A DNA stretch of 64,000 bases from Saprospiraceae bacterium (GTDB lineage: Bacteria; Bacteroidota; Bacteroidia; Chitinophagales; Saprospiraceae). Numbering within the stretch: position 1 is the stretch's first letter; each line of letters starts with the position of its first letter. Under the pieces are notes generated by a model. It saw nothing but the letters and a program-made list of their open reading frames with translations. It was not told where the DNA came from and ran no database searches. Position numbers and translations under genes: made by a program. Location of the stretch: the NCBI GenBank assembly GCA_025055285.1, contig JANWXM010000004.1, forward strand, positions 97,944 to 161,943, in the 5' to 3' direction. Shown in pieces: positions 15,967-24,773 of this stretch.

Positions 15967-17478
15967 ATGAAAACGGCGCAACGCACCCTTCGAATAAGCA
16001 ACACCTTGAGCGGTAAAAAGGAAATTTTTACGCCGCTCCACGAGGGTTTAGTAGGCATGTATGTGTGTGGCCCTACCGTCTATAACAATGTACACCTAGG
16101 GAATTGCCGCACCTTCACGAGTTTTGATATCATCTATCGGTATTTGCTTCACCTAGGTTATCGCGTTCGGTACGTGCGCAACATCACCGACGTAGGGCAC
16201 CTGACTGACGATGGAGAAGATCGCATGGCACAAGGCGCGCGTCTCCACAAACTTGAGCCGATGGAAGTTGCTCAACGCTACACGCTAGACTTCCACGAAG
16301 TAATGCGCATGTTAAACAATTTACCGCCCAGTATTGAGCCGCGAGCCACTGGTCATATTCCCGAGCAGATAGAAATGGTTCAACGCATTTTAGAACGCGG
16401 CTATGCCTACGAACGCAACGGCTCCGTGTACTTTAACGTACGCAAATTCATTGCAGAGAATCCGGGTATATATGGCCGCTTGTCGGGTCGGGTAGTGGAG
16501 GAGCTTATCGCAGAAAGCCGCGAAAACCTCAAGGGTCAAGAGGAAAAAGACCACCCTGCGGATTTTGCTTTGTGGATGAAAGCTCGTCCAGGAGACCTAA
16601 TGATTTGGAAAAGCCCTTGGTCAGTAGGTTTTCCGGGCTGGCACCTAGAGTGTTCTGTCATGAGCACAAAATATTTGGGTCAAACTTTCGATATCCACGG
16701 TGGAGGCGGTGATTTAAAGTTTCCACACCATGAAAATGAGATAGCTCAAAACTACGGCGCTTGCGGTTGCTCTCCTGCCCGCTATTGGATCCATACGAAT
16801 ATGCTTCAGCTCAACGGAGCCAAGATGAGCAAATCGGAGGGCAACTTTATCACTCCAGAACAGTTGTTCACAGGCACGAGCTCCTTGCTTAGCAAAGCGT
16901 ATTCGCCTATGGTGCTTCGCTACTACTTCTTGCAGGCTCACTACGCTAGCGTGCTCGATATGACGGAGGAAGGCCTGCGGGCAGCCGAGAAGGCATACAA
17001 CAAAATGATGGAAACCAATCAGCTTCTTCAAAGCCTACCAGTAAATACTGCAACCTACGACGGCTCCGAGAGTGCTCATGACCGCGCCATTTTACGCCAC
17101 ATCGAGGCAGCTTACGAAGGCATGGATGACGACTTTAACACAGCTATAGCGCTCGCTCACCTGAATGAGCTGTGTAGTTATGTACACAAGATCGCTCATC
17201 GGCAAATTCCTCTTGACGACGTCTCTCCCTGGGTTATCGAGCGGCTAAAAACCTTCTTTCGAGCCTTCTTGTTCGATATTTTTGGCTTGCGCGACGAAAG
17301 ACAACATGCCAACGGCAATCACCTCGTAGAGGGGCTTATGGCGCTTATTCTTGACATTCGCGCGGCCGCACGTGCTCAGAAAGATTGGAATACAAGCGAT
17401 AAAATTCGCGACGCCCTCGCAGCGCTAGGTATCGCCCTTAAAGATGGAAAAGACGGAACCACTTGGACGCGATTGTGA
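15967..17478 (+). CDS. cysS: Cysteinyl-tRNA synthetase
   Basis: Charges tRNA-Cys. The class I signature HIGH appears as HLGN (residues 43-46) within MYVCGPTVYNNVHLGNCRTF, and KMSKS is intact at 286-290. The zinc site that selects cysteine is present: Cys34, the Cys in WHLECSVMS and the HHENE histidine. The 503-residue length is normal. The tRNA-binding helical domain and DALR-type tail follow, ending near DGKDGTTWTRL. The start is the first ATG, and family alignments need residues from about position 8, so a later start is unlikely. It heads a probable three-gene run with the glutaminyl cyclase and tatD, with gaps of 41 and 50 bases. Confidence 0.96.
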   Translation: MKTAQRTLRISNTLSGKKEIFTPLHEGLVGMYVCGPTVYNNVHLGNCRTFTSFDIIYRYLLHLGYRVRYVRNITDVGHLTDDGEDRMAQGARLHKLEPMEVAQRYTLDFHEVMRMLNNLPPSIEPRATGHIPEQIEMVQRILERGYAYERNGSVYFNVRKFIAENPGIYGRLSGRVVEELIAESRENLKGQEEKDHPADFALWMKARPGDLMIWKSPWSVGFPGWHLECSVMSTKYLGQTFDIHGGGGDLKFPHHENEIAQNYGACGCSPARYWIHTNMLQLNGAKMSKSEGNFITPEQLFTGTSSLLSKAYSPMVLRYYFLQAHYASVLDMTEEGLRAAEKAYNKMMETNQLLQSLPVNTATYDGSESAHDRAILRHIEAAYEGMDDDFNTAIALAHLNELCSYVHKIAHRQIPLDDVSPWVIERLKTFFRAFLFDIFGLRDERQHANGNHLVEGLMALILDIRAAARAQKDWNTSDKIRDALAALGIALKDGKDGTTWTRL

Positions 17479-17519
17479 GCTCGACCAGGGCGCAATTCCA
17501 TCCAACAATAAATATCGAC

Positions 17520-18590
17520 ATGACGCTGAACTCTTTTCTTCGAAATAAGCGGCTTTGGCTAGTAGCCCTCTTGCTCGTAGCGCTCGCTTTGCCGCTTTTG
17601 CTGCGATTTTGGCCCGAAAATGCCCCTACTTCGCCTCCTTCATCGCCAACTCCTGTTCCAGCTAAACAAGTTAATGTACCTCTTTTTCAGGCTGATTCAG
17701 CCTTTTATTTTGTAGAGAAGCAGGTTGCGTTCGGTCCGCGCGTGCCCGGAACGGCCGCTCACAAAAAATGTGCTGCCTGGCTAGTGAAGGAATTCAAGCG
17801 CTTTGGTCTAGAGGTAATTGAGCAGCCCTTCGTGGCTAAAACTTATTTTGGCCTTCGCGATGCTGTGAATATCATTGCTCAATATCACCCAGAGCGCGCA
17901 AATCGCATATTGCTTTGTGCTCATTGGGATTCGCGTCATATTGCTGACAAGGACTCCGTAGACACCGATAAACCCATCTTAGGAGCCGATGACGGCGGCA
18001 GTGGCGTGGCTGTGCTCTTGGAGCTAGCGCGCCTACTGCAGCAGCATCCTCTTGAGCGCGTAGGAGTAGACTTCGTGCTCTTTGACGCCGAAGACCTGGG
18101 CGACGACCGCACAGAAGCCGGCCAGTCCGTCATGCTGCAAGCTGTTCAAGACCAGAAGACGCTTACCTGGTGTTTGGGGTCGCAACATTGGGCGCGAACG
18201 CCTCATCGGCCCGGTTATACTGCTCAGTTTGGTATTCTGCTTGACATGGTAGGCGCACGCGGCGCGCTTTTCCCACGCGAGGGTTACTCTGCTCAACAGG
18301 CTCCGGTCCTTCAAAATCGCATTTGGGCAATTGCGCAAGAGCTCGGATACGGCAATCTCTTCATCGATCGCTTAGGCGGCTATATAACCGATGACCATGT
18401 CTTTGTTATGCGAGGGCTGCGCATTCCCGTGGTTAACATCATTGGCATTCCAAACTCACCACCTGCCGCCTTCGGAGCACATCATCACACCCATCGCGAT
18501 AACTTGGAGGTCATTGACCGAAACATCCTGGGCGTTGTTGGTCATGTAGTAGCTACGGTCCTCTATCGGGCTGCAGCAGGTGCTTTTTGA
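17520..18590 (+). CDS. Glutaminyl-peptide cyclotransferase-like M28 enzyme
   Basis: The best match is bacterial glutaminyl cyclase of the M28 fold, which turns N-terminal Gln of exported proteins into pyroglutamate. I chose the ATG at 17520, which gives an N-terminal membrane anchor (RLWLVALLLVALALPLLLRF) facing the periplasm. Typical cyclase blocks are VAFGPRVPGTAAHKKCAAWL, CAHWDSR (His135), GADDGGSGVAVLLELAR (Asp157), FDAEDLGD (Glu191), LLDMVGARGALFPREG and HHTHRDNLEVID. The single-metal cyclases share this AHWDSR and HTxxDN pattern. Its function fits the ten exported proteins in this window that begin with Gln. A plain aminopeptidase is the alternative. Confidence 0.85.
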   Translation: MTLNSFLRNKRLWLVALLLVALALPLLLRFWPENAPTSPPSSPTPVPAKQVNVPLFQADSAFYFVEKQVAFGPRVPGTAAHKKCAAWLVKEFKRFGLEVIEQPFVAKTYFGLRDAVNIIAQYHPERANRILLCAHWDSRHIADKDSVDTDKPILGADDGGSGVAVLLELARLLQQHPLERVGVDFVLFDAEDLGDDRTEAGQSVMLQAVQDQKTLTWCLGSQHWARTPHRPGYTAQFGILLDMVGARGALFPREGYSAQQAPVLQNRIWAIAQELGYGNLFIDRLGGYITDDHVFVMRGLRIPVVNIIGIPNSPPAAFGAHHHTHRDNLEVIDRNILGVVGHVVATVLYRAAAGAF

Positions 18591-18640
18591 ACCCATCCGG
18601 TGGAGTGTTTGCCTCATCAATGGAAAGTGCGCTTTGCTCT

Positions 18641-19417
18641 ATGACACTCACTCTTATTGATACACATGCGCATCTTTATTCAAACAAATTCGATAACGAT
18701 CGCCAAGAGGTGGTGCAACGCGCTATTGCAGCGGGCGTAGTACGCATATATCTACCCAACATAGACAGCGCCTCCATCCATCCTATGCTCGAATTAGAGG
18801 CAGCCTTTCCTCAGCACTGTTTTGGAATGATGGGCCTGCATCCCACGCACGTTCTGCCTGAAACCTACCTGGCAGAGCTAGACACCGTCGAACGCTACTT
18901 ATCAGAGCGGCCCTGGGCGGGCATCGGCGAAACAGGTATTGATTTGTACTGGGACAAAAGTTCTCTCCCACTTCAGCAAGAAGCCTTTTCTCGCCATTGC
19001 ATCTGGGCTAGAGAACTAAGGCTTCCGCTGATCATCCACAGTCGCTGTGCCAATCGCGAGGCTATTGCCCTTGTGCGCCAACATCAGGACGGTCGCTTGC
19101 GCGGTATCTTTCATTGCTTCGAAGGGACGCTGCGCGAAGCATTGGAGATGATCGATCTCGGCTTCATGCTAGGTATTGGAGGCGTGCTGACGCGACCCAA
19201 TTCTCCTATCCGGGAGGTTATTCGAAAGGTTGCTCTCCAGCATATAGTGTTAGAAACAGATGCGCCCTACCTTACACCAGCTCCGTATAAAGGGCGACGC
19301 AATGAGAGCGCCTTTATTACCGCAGTGGCTGAGGCGTTGGCCCAAATAAAAGAACAGCCCCTAGAAGAGGTGGCACAGATTACTACCCAAAATGCGCTAA
19401 AACTGTTTGATAACTAA
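18641..19417 (+). CDS. tatD: TatD family metal-dependent hydrolase (DNase)
   Basis: TatD-type enzymes are metal-dependent nucleases of the amidohydrolase-like TIM barrel. I use the ATG at 18641, which puts the DTHAHLYS metal motif at residues 7-14; an in-frame start 18 codons upstream adds nothing conserved. Further metal ligands lie in GIGETGIDLYWDKS, LPLIIHSR, GIFHCFEGT and VLETDAPYLTPAPYKGRRN. The length of about 258 is normal. It follows the cyclase gene by 50 bases on the same strand. It is a common housekeeping gene in Bacteroidota, with roles proposed in DNA repair. Confidence 0.93.
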   Translation: MTLTLIDTHAHLYSNKFDNDRQEVVQRAIAAGVVRIYLPNIDSASIHPMLELEAAFPQHCFGMMGLHPTHVLPETYLAELDTVERYLSERPWAGIGETGIDLYWDKSSLPLQQEAFSRHCIWARELRLPLIIHSRCANREAIALVRQHQDGRLRGIFHCFEGTLREALEMIDLGFMLGIGGVLTRPNSPIREVIRKVALQHIVLETDAPYLTPAPYKGRRNESAFITAVAEALAQIKEQPLEEVAQITTQNALKLFDN

Positions 19418-19475
19418 CCTTCAGCCAAAGGACTGGTTTCTACCTAAAATGCACTGCTGCTTCGCCAAGAACTAT

Positions 19476-20858
19476 TTACTGTTTCCAGGGCAATTGGGCG
19501 ACATGACGGCCGATAGAGGTGCCAAACCTCAGTCCTTCATCAATATCCATGCGGAAGTGCACTCCTAATAGGACTCGCGACCAACCACATTCTTGAGCCA
19601 TCTCATAGAAACTGTCAAACGTTCGCGGCGTTCCGATAAACTCAGTTCGGGTCGCGTGGCAACGGTCAGTCATCGAATAGGCGTAACCGAACACGCTAGA
19701 CAAAGCTTCTGCTGCTGCTGCCGCGAATACGGCATGACTCGACGGGAAACTGGGCGACGAAGGTGTTAAGCCGCGTTCGCCTGTCAATGGATTGTTCAAG
19801 CTAGTTTGCCAATTAGCATTGATAATGCGCCGGATGTAGGACTGAGGGCGTTCAATGTTGTAGTGATACTTTGAATGCCAGCAGCCCACTGAAGCATCGT
19901 TGAGGGCAAGACCTACTTTGGCATAAGCTTCCAAAGCAACAGCCAACGAAGCAGATTCTTTTTCTATCACTTGATTAGTAATGGCTATCCAGCGAGAAGC
20001 TGGGCTAAAAGTAAGGTTCAGCAGGTCATCCGACCAATACTCTGCAATCCACCTCGATTCATAAGGGAGTTGAGGCGTATTTTGTGAGTATACCTCTAAC
20101 GCTTGTGTGTGCAAAGCAGAACCTGTGGTCTCACTGTAAGGAAGAGGAGGCCGGCAGAGAAGGGCATTCTTTGGCAAGGCAAAGGTGCGGGCATTCCCCC
20201 AGTAGGGAAATAGGCCATTGTCAGGTCCAGGCGAGAGAGGCTCCCAGTCGTAGGGTTTTGTATTCCGTGCTTGCCAGTTATAGCCGCGGAAAGGGTCCTT
20301 ATGCGCTTGGTGGCCCGCAGCGTCACTCTGAGCCCATTGCCAGATGGCGTAAGCTAGGTCTTGACCGTGCGCTCGTGAGCGGATGAACGTTCGCTCAGCG
20401 GTTTCTTCGAAAAGTTTCTGCTCAAAGAAAGTTTCGAGCGCTTTTATTTTTTCCTTTTGCGCAATGGGTAAATGTTCGAAGAACAGCGGCATTAGGTAGC
20501 CATATGTGGCATTAACTACTTCAGGCCAGTAATATTCTTCGTCTTTGTCTGCACGAGGAAGGGAAAGGCCTAGCACACGTTCCGCTATGGAATTATATCC
20601 TGGCATGCCAGTAATGCATGCTTCATAGGCAGCTAACCCTAAGTAACCCAATGCTCGAGCTGCTGGACATGGGCGGTAATTCGGTGCATAGCGTTCCAAC
20701 TCTAGAAAGAGCTCGTTCCACTTTAGGGCTACCTCTGCAGGTTGAAGGGTAGCATCGGTATTAGGCTGAGGAGAACCATCACCGCAGCTATTCGATAGAA
20801 AGGAAGCCAATAGGAAGAGGCTGATTGATAGAAGCAAGCGTAAGGATGTTTTTCTCAT
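19476..20858 (-). CDS. PAP2 / vanadium-haloperoxidase-type lipoprotein
   Basis: A predicted lipoprotein of the phosphatase (PAP2)/vanadium haloperoxidase superfamily. The start at 20858 gives MRKTSLRLLLSISLFLLASF followed by LSNSC, a lipobox with Cys25. The three-part phosphate or vanadate site is present: KYHYNIERPQSYI (Lys and Arg), PSFPSSHAVFAAAAAEAL (PSxH) and SRVLLGVHFRMDID (Arg and His). Bacteroidota carry many such proteins of 400-500 residues, and sequence alone does not tell phosphatase from haloperoxidase. It probably sits on the periplasmic or outer face. It follows the YdjM-type gene on the same strand. Confidence 0.82.
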   Translation of the reverse strand: MRKTSLRLLLSISLFLLASFLSNSCGDGSPQPNTDATLQPAEVALKWNELFLELERYAPNYRPCPAARALGYLGLAAYEACITGMPGYNSIAERVLGLSLPRADKDEEYYWPEVVNATYGYLMPLFFEHLPIAQKEKIKALETFFEQKLFEETAERTFIRSRAHGQDLAYAIWQWAQSDAAGHQAHKDPFRGYNWQARNTKPYDWEPLSPGPDNGLFPYWGNARTFALPKNALLCRPPLPYSETTGSALHTQALEVYSQNTPQLPYESRWIAEYWSDDLLNLTFSPASRWIAITNQVIEKESASLAVALEAYAKVGLALNDASVGCWHSKYHYNIERPQSYIRRIINANWQTSLNNPLTGERGLTPSSPSFPSSHAVFAAAAAEALSSVFGYAYSMTDRCHATRTEFIGTPRTFDSFYEMAQECGWSRVLLGVHFRMDIDEGLRFGTSIGRHVAQLPWKQ

Positions 20859-20966
20859 GTTTGCGATGTTTTGACTTGTTAGATGTAAAAGCGAAGGCAA
20901 AACCAATGCCATAGTAAAAACTCAGCAGGACGAGCAAGAGAAAAATACCATAGCGCGCACCTTTGG

Positions 20967-22229
20967 CTAGGAGGAATGCCGCTCTGAGCAGGGCTGGCCT
21001 TGAGCGCGAAGCCACAGCTGCCTCAAAAAGCGCTTGATTTCCGCTGGCTCTTGCGGCGATCGATTGCGCTGAGAAATGTCCCAGTGTCCGTCAGGTTTTC
21101 GAAATAGGCGAAAGGGAAAGATGTAATTGTGGTTTTCCAGAGAATCTCCGTGGAGTCCGAAGCGCAAGTCATTGACTTGGAGGGTATCGCCTGCTATGCC
21201 TCTGGGCAAAACGTTGTAGTAACCATTTGAAAACCAACGCAAGAAACGCACAGCGCGTTCTTCAGCAGGGATGTGGGCGAGGAGGTGATGATTTTTAGGA
21301 ATAGTGCTCCAGGGCTCAAAGCGAGGTTGGCAATCGTTTAGGCTAACCATGCTGTAATAATAAACACTATCGGCCTCGGCTATACCATACCATACGACAT
21401 TATTAAACAGGGTAGGATTGGTCATATAACGGCGATACTCTACCTGTTGCTCCGATAGCGCTTGTTCGAAAAGAAGACCAACCCGTTGCTTGTTGTAATA
21501 AGTGTAAGCAAGGTATCCGCAGCTCCAGAGGATGCCCGCCCAAGTTAAATACAGGCGCAAGGGTTGATAGCGATTCAGTCGGGCGGCAAGGATAAGACAG
21601 AAGGCGAAAGGCACAGTATATAGGGGGTCTACTACGGAGATAATATTCCACTGTATCCGCAGGTCGGAGAAGGGCTGCCAAAGTTGGGTGCCAAAATTGG
21701 TACAGCAATCGAGAAGCGGATGGGTGAAGATGCTCCAAAAGAACAGCAAGACCCACGTTCGATAAGGCGCTTGTACAGGGCCTAGGTCGCGCATCCAATA
21801 ATCGCGCCACAGCCAAAGCGCAAACCAAAAGCCGAGAATAAGGGTAGGAATGAGAATATACCAACTAATGTGCCCAAAAAGTACGACAGGTATGTAATTG
21901 ACGCCCGCCGCGGCTATGAGAAAAAAGAGTACCCATATTAGCCCTGCGAGGATTTTATACCCGCGCAATTGATAAATGCGCTGGCTGTAAAACAGTTGAG
22001 CCAGCCAAGCCAATACCCAAGGGGCTAAAAAAGCAAACGTTACAGAGTGCGTGAAGCCTCGGTGAAAACTCATAGCAGTGAGGCGGTTGGTAAACAGTTC
22101 AGCCATCACATCTAAGTCTGGGATAGTGCCACCTATGGCGCCCCAGAGCATGGCGCGATTGCCTAGGTGTCGTCCTGCTACTGCCTCACCACAAGCTGCT
22201 CCTAATACGATTTGTGTTAGCGAGTCCAT
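20967..22229 (-). CDS. YdjM/DUF457-type membrane-bound metal-dependent hydrolase
   Basis: The N-terminal MDSLTQIVLGAACGEAVAG and GTIPDLDV blocks, plus the HRGFTHS motif, define the YdjM family (inner-membrane proteins annotated as metal-dependent hydrolases). At least six hydrophobic segments lie in residues 60-260. A soluble C-terminal part follows (about 280-420), with YRRYMTNPTLFNNVVWYG, common to the longer Bacteroidota form. The conserved Asp and His residues suggest metal binding, but the reaction is not known to me. It lies 108 bases upstream of the PAP2 lipoprotein gene, so co-transcription is possible. Confidence 0.85.
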   Translation of the reverse strand: MDSLTQIVLGAACGEAVAGRHLGNRAMLWGAIGGTIPDLDVMAELFTNRLTAMSFHRGFTHSVTFAFLAPWVLAWLAQLFYSQRIYQLRGYKILAGLIWVLFFLIAAAGVNYIPVVLFGHISWYILIPTLILGFWFALWLWRDYWMRDLGPVQAPYRTWVLLFFWSIFTHPLLDCCTNFGTQLWQPFSDLRIQWNIISVVDPLYTVPFAFCLILAARLNRYQPLRLYLTWAGILWSCGYLAYTYYNKQRVGLLFEQALSEQQVEYRRYMTNPTLFNNVVWYGIAEADSVYYYSMVSLNDCQPRFEPWSTIPKNHHLLAHIPAEERAVRFLRWFSNGYYNVLPRGIAGDTLQVNDLRFGLHGDSLENHNYIFPFRLFRKPDGHWDISQRNRSPQEPAEIKRFLRQLWLRAQGQPCSERHSS

Positions 22230-22235
22230 TTGCAG

Positions 22236-22787
22236 TCAGGATTTCTTTTTCAGTATAGCACGCTGAAACACACTAAACGGGTAAGTATTGACTTCGGGTA
22301 TCCTCTCTCCATGGTGTTCTGCATTTCCGCTAGCACTTACAAGTCTATCCTCACCCGAGTATACTTCGAAAATCAGGGTCTGCTCGTCCAATTTCTCGTA
22401 GGTGCATAGCAAGCGGCTGTTCATAACTGTGAACCAACTCATGAGTTTAGGCCCGTACAGGTAACTTTCTATGGCAATACTATTTTTTTCATCTACTCTC
22501 CAGAGGCCGAGCTCGGGCATAACGGGAACTAGTTCATATGGCCGCCAGTCTTGTTCCTTCGGCCCATAGATAAGGCCAAAGGTGTATCGGCCCTCTTTGG
22601 ATGTGTCTATAGGATGGATTTCTAATTGCATGGGCACAGATTGAACCAGTCCTTTTGGACCGTAAATGTTCAGCACTCCTGACCAAGAGCCTATCCAATC
22701 AGCAGGGAAAGAAGAGGTAGTCGCAACTTGAGCCAGCAGCTGAACAACAGAAAGAGAAAAGTACAGAGCGAGAAGGGAAAATTTCAT
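22236..22787 (-). CDS. Small exported protein, unknown function
   Basis: A 183-residue protein with a signal peptide cut at QLLA|Q. The mature part begins near FPADWIGSWSGVLNIYG and goes on with alternating short strands (ESYLYGPKLMSWFTVMNSRLLCTYEKLDEQTLIFEVY). This suggests a lipocalin-like or other small beta-barrel domain that binds a ligand or surface, but I do not recognise the family. It ends six bases before the YdjM-type gene on the same strand, so the two are likely co-transcribed from the promoter at 22844-22851. Confidence 0.7.
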   Translation of the reverse strand: MKFSLLALYFSLSVVQLLAQVATTSSFPADWIGSWSGVLNIYGPKGLVQSVPMQLEIHPIDTSKEGRYTFGLIYGPKEQDWRPYELVPVMPELGLWRVDEKNSIAIESYLYGPKLMSWFTVMNSRLLCTYEKLDEQTLIFEVYSGEDRLVSASGNAEHHGERIPEVNTYPFSVFQRAILKKKS

Positions 22788-22843
22788 GAGGAATGAGACC
22801 TTTGAGTGTCAATTTAGAACGTGATAAAGAAAATCCATCAGCA

Positions 22844-22851
22844 CAAAGGTA
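22844..22851 (-). promoter_or_regulatory. TAnnTTTG promoter element for the small exported protein
   Basis: The minus strand reads TACCTTTG, an exact match 56 nt before the ATG at 22787. It ends just before the divergent DUF4153 gene. Confidence 0.5.
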
Positions 22852-22857
22852 ACAGCT

Positions 22858-24654
22858 ATGCGTCTCTTTCCTCGGCTTTCCTCCTTCTCAGTGTCCTTTT
22901 GGTTAAGAGCCTTCGTTGAGGTTTGCATGCGCTTCCCAGTGACCATAATGTGTGCGGGGCTATTCACAGCTGCTTTTATACAGCTTGTAACTGGCCAAAC
23001 AGAAGCGCATGAAAGTACTAAGTTGTTAAGGTCTAGTCTATTGGGAATTCCGTTAAGTATTGGCTTTGCAGCCTGGGCCGAGCGGATGGAGTGGGAGAGG
23101 TGGAGAAATTACTTCTTACAAGGTATAGGCTTACTCCTTGCGACCCTATGCTTTTTCCTACTGGATCCAAGAAAACACAATTGGGAAGGAGTGCAAGCTC
23201 CGCGTTATTTTGCTGCTTTGGTTTTAGCGCATTTGTGGGTGGCTCTCTCGCCTTTCTTAGGCCGCCGAAGCACCATAGCTGATTTTTGGGAGTACAACAA
23301 GCGTTTGCTGACCCATTTTGTCGTTGGAGTAGTATATTCAGCTATTATTTTCGCAGGGTTAGCCTTCGCTATTAGCGCCACTAATGCGCTGTTCGACCTG
23401 AATTGGAGCAGCAAAGTATACGGTTACCTGTTCGGTTTTATCGCGGGCATTTTTCAAACAGCTTTCTTTCTTTATCATTTCCCCAAGTCGTTGCTTTTTG
23501 ACGACGACGAGACGGGGTATCCAGTTATTCTCAAGAATCTCTGTCAGTATGTGTTTGTTCCGGTAGTAGGTCTGTATTTCCTAATTCTGTATGCTTATGC
23601 GATCAAGATCGCAGTCTCGTGGGATTTACCCCGAGGATGGGTTTCTTCGTTAGTTTTGGGCTTTTCTACCATTGGAATTTTTACCTACCTGGTCACTTAT
23701 CGCTTACCTGACTATGCGACTGACCGATGGGTGCTGCTTTTCCATCGACTTTTTTGGTGGGCATCGGTTCCTCCAGTCATTTTATTGTTTGTTGCCATTG
23801 GACGGCGAATTCTCGATTACGGAGTAACACCTCCTCGTTACTTAATTGCGTGCGGAGGAGTATGGCTCTTAATTACTTGTCTATACTTCTTGTGGGCAAA
23901 AAAGGGCGATATTCGCTTTATTCCTGCTTCACTAGCAGTATTCATCGTGCCGGCCATTATCGGGCCGTTGAGTGCCTTTGACGTGTCGGTGCGCAGCCAA
24001 ACGAGCATTCTTAAGGCGATCTTTGAGGAAAATAAGGCCTTCGAAAGCAGCGGTCTGCTTAAAAAAGACCTGTCAAGCATGCCTGAAAAGGATCGAGAGC
24101 GAGTGCGCTCCATCGTACAATTCTTGAGCCAGCAAGATGCCCTAGACCAGATAAGTTCCTGGTTTTCAGAACCTATTACTGCTATCGCACCAGACTCGCT
24201 GCCTCCTTACGAAGCCACTCAAGCCGTTCTGGCGTATCTTCATCTGGAGCAGCCGATGAGCAATGAGGTACTCTACCTGAATGCTCAACCTCCAGGAAGC
24301 AGCTTGAAGCCTATACCCATCAGTGGATTTCGCTCGTTGTATTGGCTTCAGTTGGCGGCAGGCATTGTCTCTGAGGCGCCTCGACCTCCCTACGTCCAGC
24401 TGGCCTCTTCAGGGAGGGCTATCCTCGTTTACCTGAATCGAAATCAATTGCGCATTGATACGCTTGAATTTGGGCGGCATTTGTTTCAATGGGAAACTAC
24501 AGGGCGTAAAGGCGAAAGTGTGCTTTCCGACAGCCTCGCTAACATAGAATGGAACAAAGGGCCGCATACTTATCGCCTGCATGTGCGCGAATTATGGCTA
24601 GAAGAGAATACCCGCCGAATACAGCAGCTGAATGGAGTATTACTTGTCAAATGA
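22858..24654 (+). CDS. DUF4153 multi-pass membrane protein
   Basis: The first 360 residues hold about ten hydrophobic segments, including VTIMCAGLFTAAFIQLV, YFAALVLAHLWVALSPFLG and VFVPVVGLYFLILYAYAIKI. This pattern and the central WDLPRGWVSSLVLGFSTIGI block match DUF4153, a family of unknown function that is frequent in Bacteroidota. The C-terminal ~200 residues are soluble and contain a conserved-looking ALDQISSWFSEP stretch and a beta-rich tail. The start is the first ATG, which lies very close to the divergent promoter of the neighbour. No catalytic motif is visible. Confidence 0.8.
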   Translation: MRLFPRLSSFSVSFWLRAFVEVCMRFPVTIMCAGLFTAAFIQLVTGQTEAHESTKLLRSSLLGIPLSIGFAAWAERMEWERWRNYFLQGIGLLLATLCFFLLDPRKHNWEGVQAPRYFAALVLAHLWVALSPFLGRRSTIADFWEYNKRLLTHFVVGVVYSAIIFAGLAFAISATNALFDLNWSSKVYGYLFGFIAGIFQTAFFLYHFPKSLLFDDDETGYPVILKNLCQYVFVPVVGLYFLILYAYAIKIAVSWDLPRGWVSSLVLGFSTIGIFTYLVTYRLPDYATDRWVLLFHRLFWWASVPPVILLFVAIGRRILDYGVTPPRYLIACGGVWLLITCLYFLWAKKGDIRFIPASLAVFIVPAIIGPLSAFDVSVRSQTSILKAIFEENKAFESSGLLKKDLSSMPEKDRERVRSIVQFLSQQDALDQISSWFSEPITAIAPDSLPPYEATQAVLAYLHLEQPMSNEVLYLNAQPPGSSLKPIPISGFRSLYWLQLAAGIVSEAPRPPYVQLASSGRAILVYLNRNQLRIDTLEFGRHLFQWETTGRKGESVLSDSLANIEWNKGPHTYRLHVRELWLEENTRRIQQLNGVLLVK

Positions 24655-24731
24655 AATTTTATGCAGCTCACCGATTTACCTTTTAACAAAAAGTTTATCT
24701 CATAAAACGAGGTATTTTTTGGTTGTTCGGT

Positions 24732-24739
24732 TATTTTTG
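24732..24739 (+). promoter_or_regulatory. TAnnTTTG promoter element for the OmpA gene
   Basis: TATTTTTG is an exact match 34 nt before the ATG at 24774, in an AT-rich stretch after the DUF4153 gene. Confidence 0.45.
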
Positions 24740-24773
24740 CCTTTCATCATTTTAAAATACCTGTACTCAATTT

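Noticed and set aside
15844..16041. Minus-strand frame of 65 codons across the cysS start
   Set aside because: It overlaps the cysS promoter and start in antisense and has no recognisable features.
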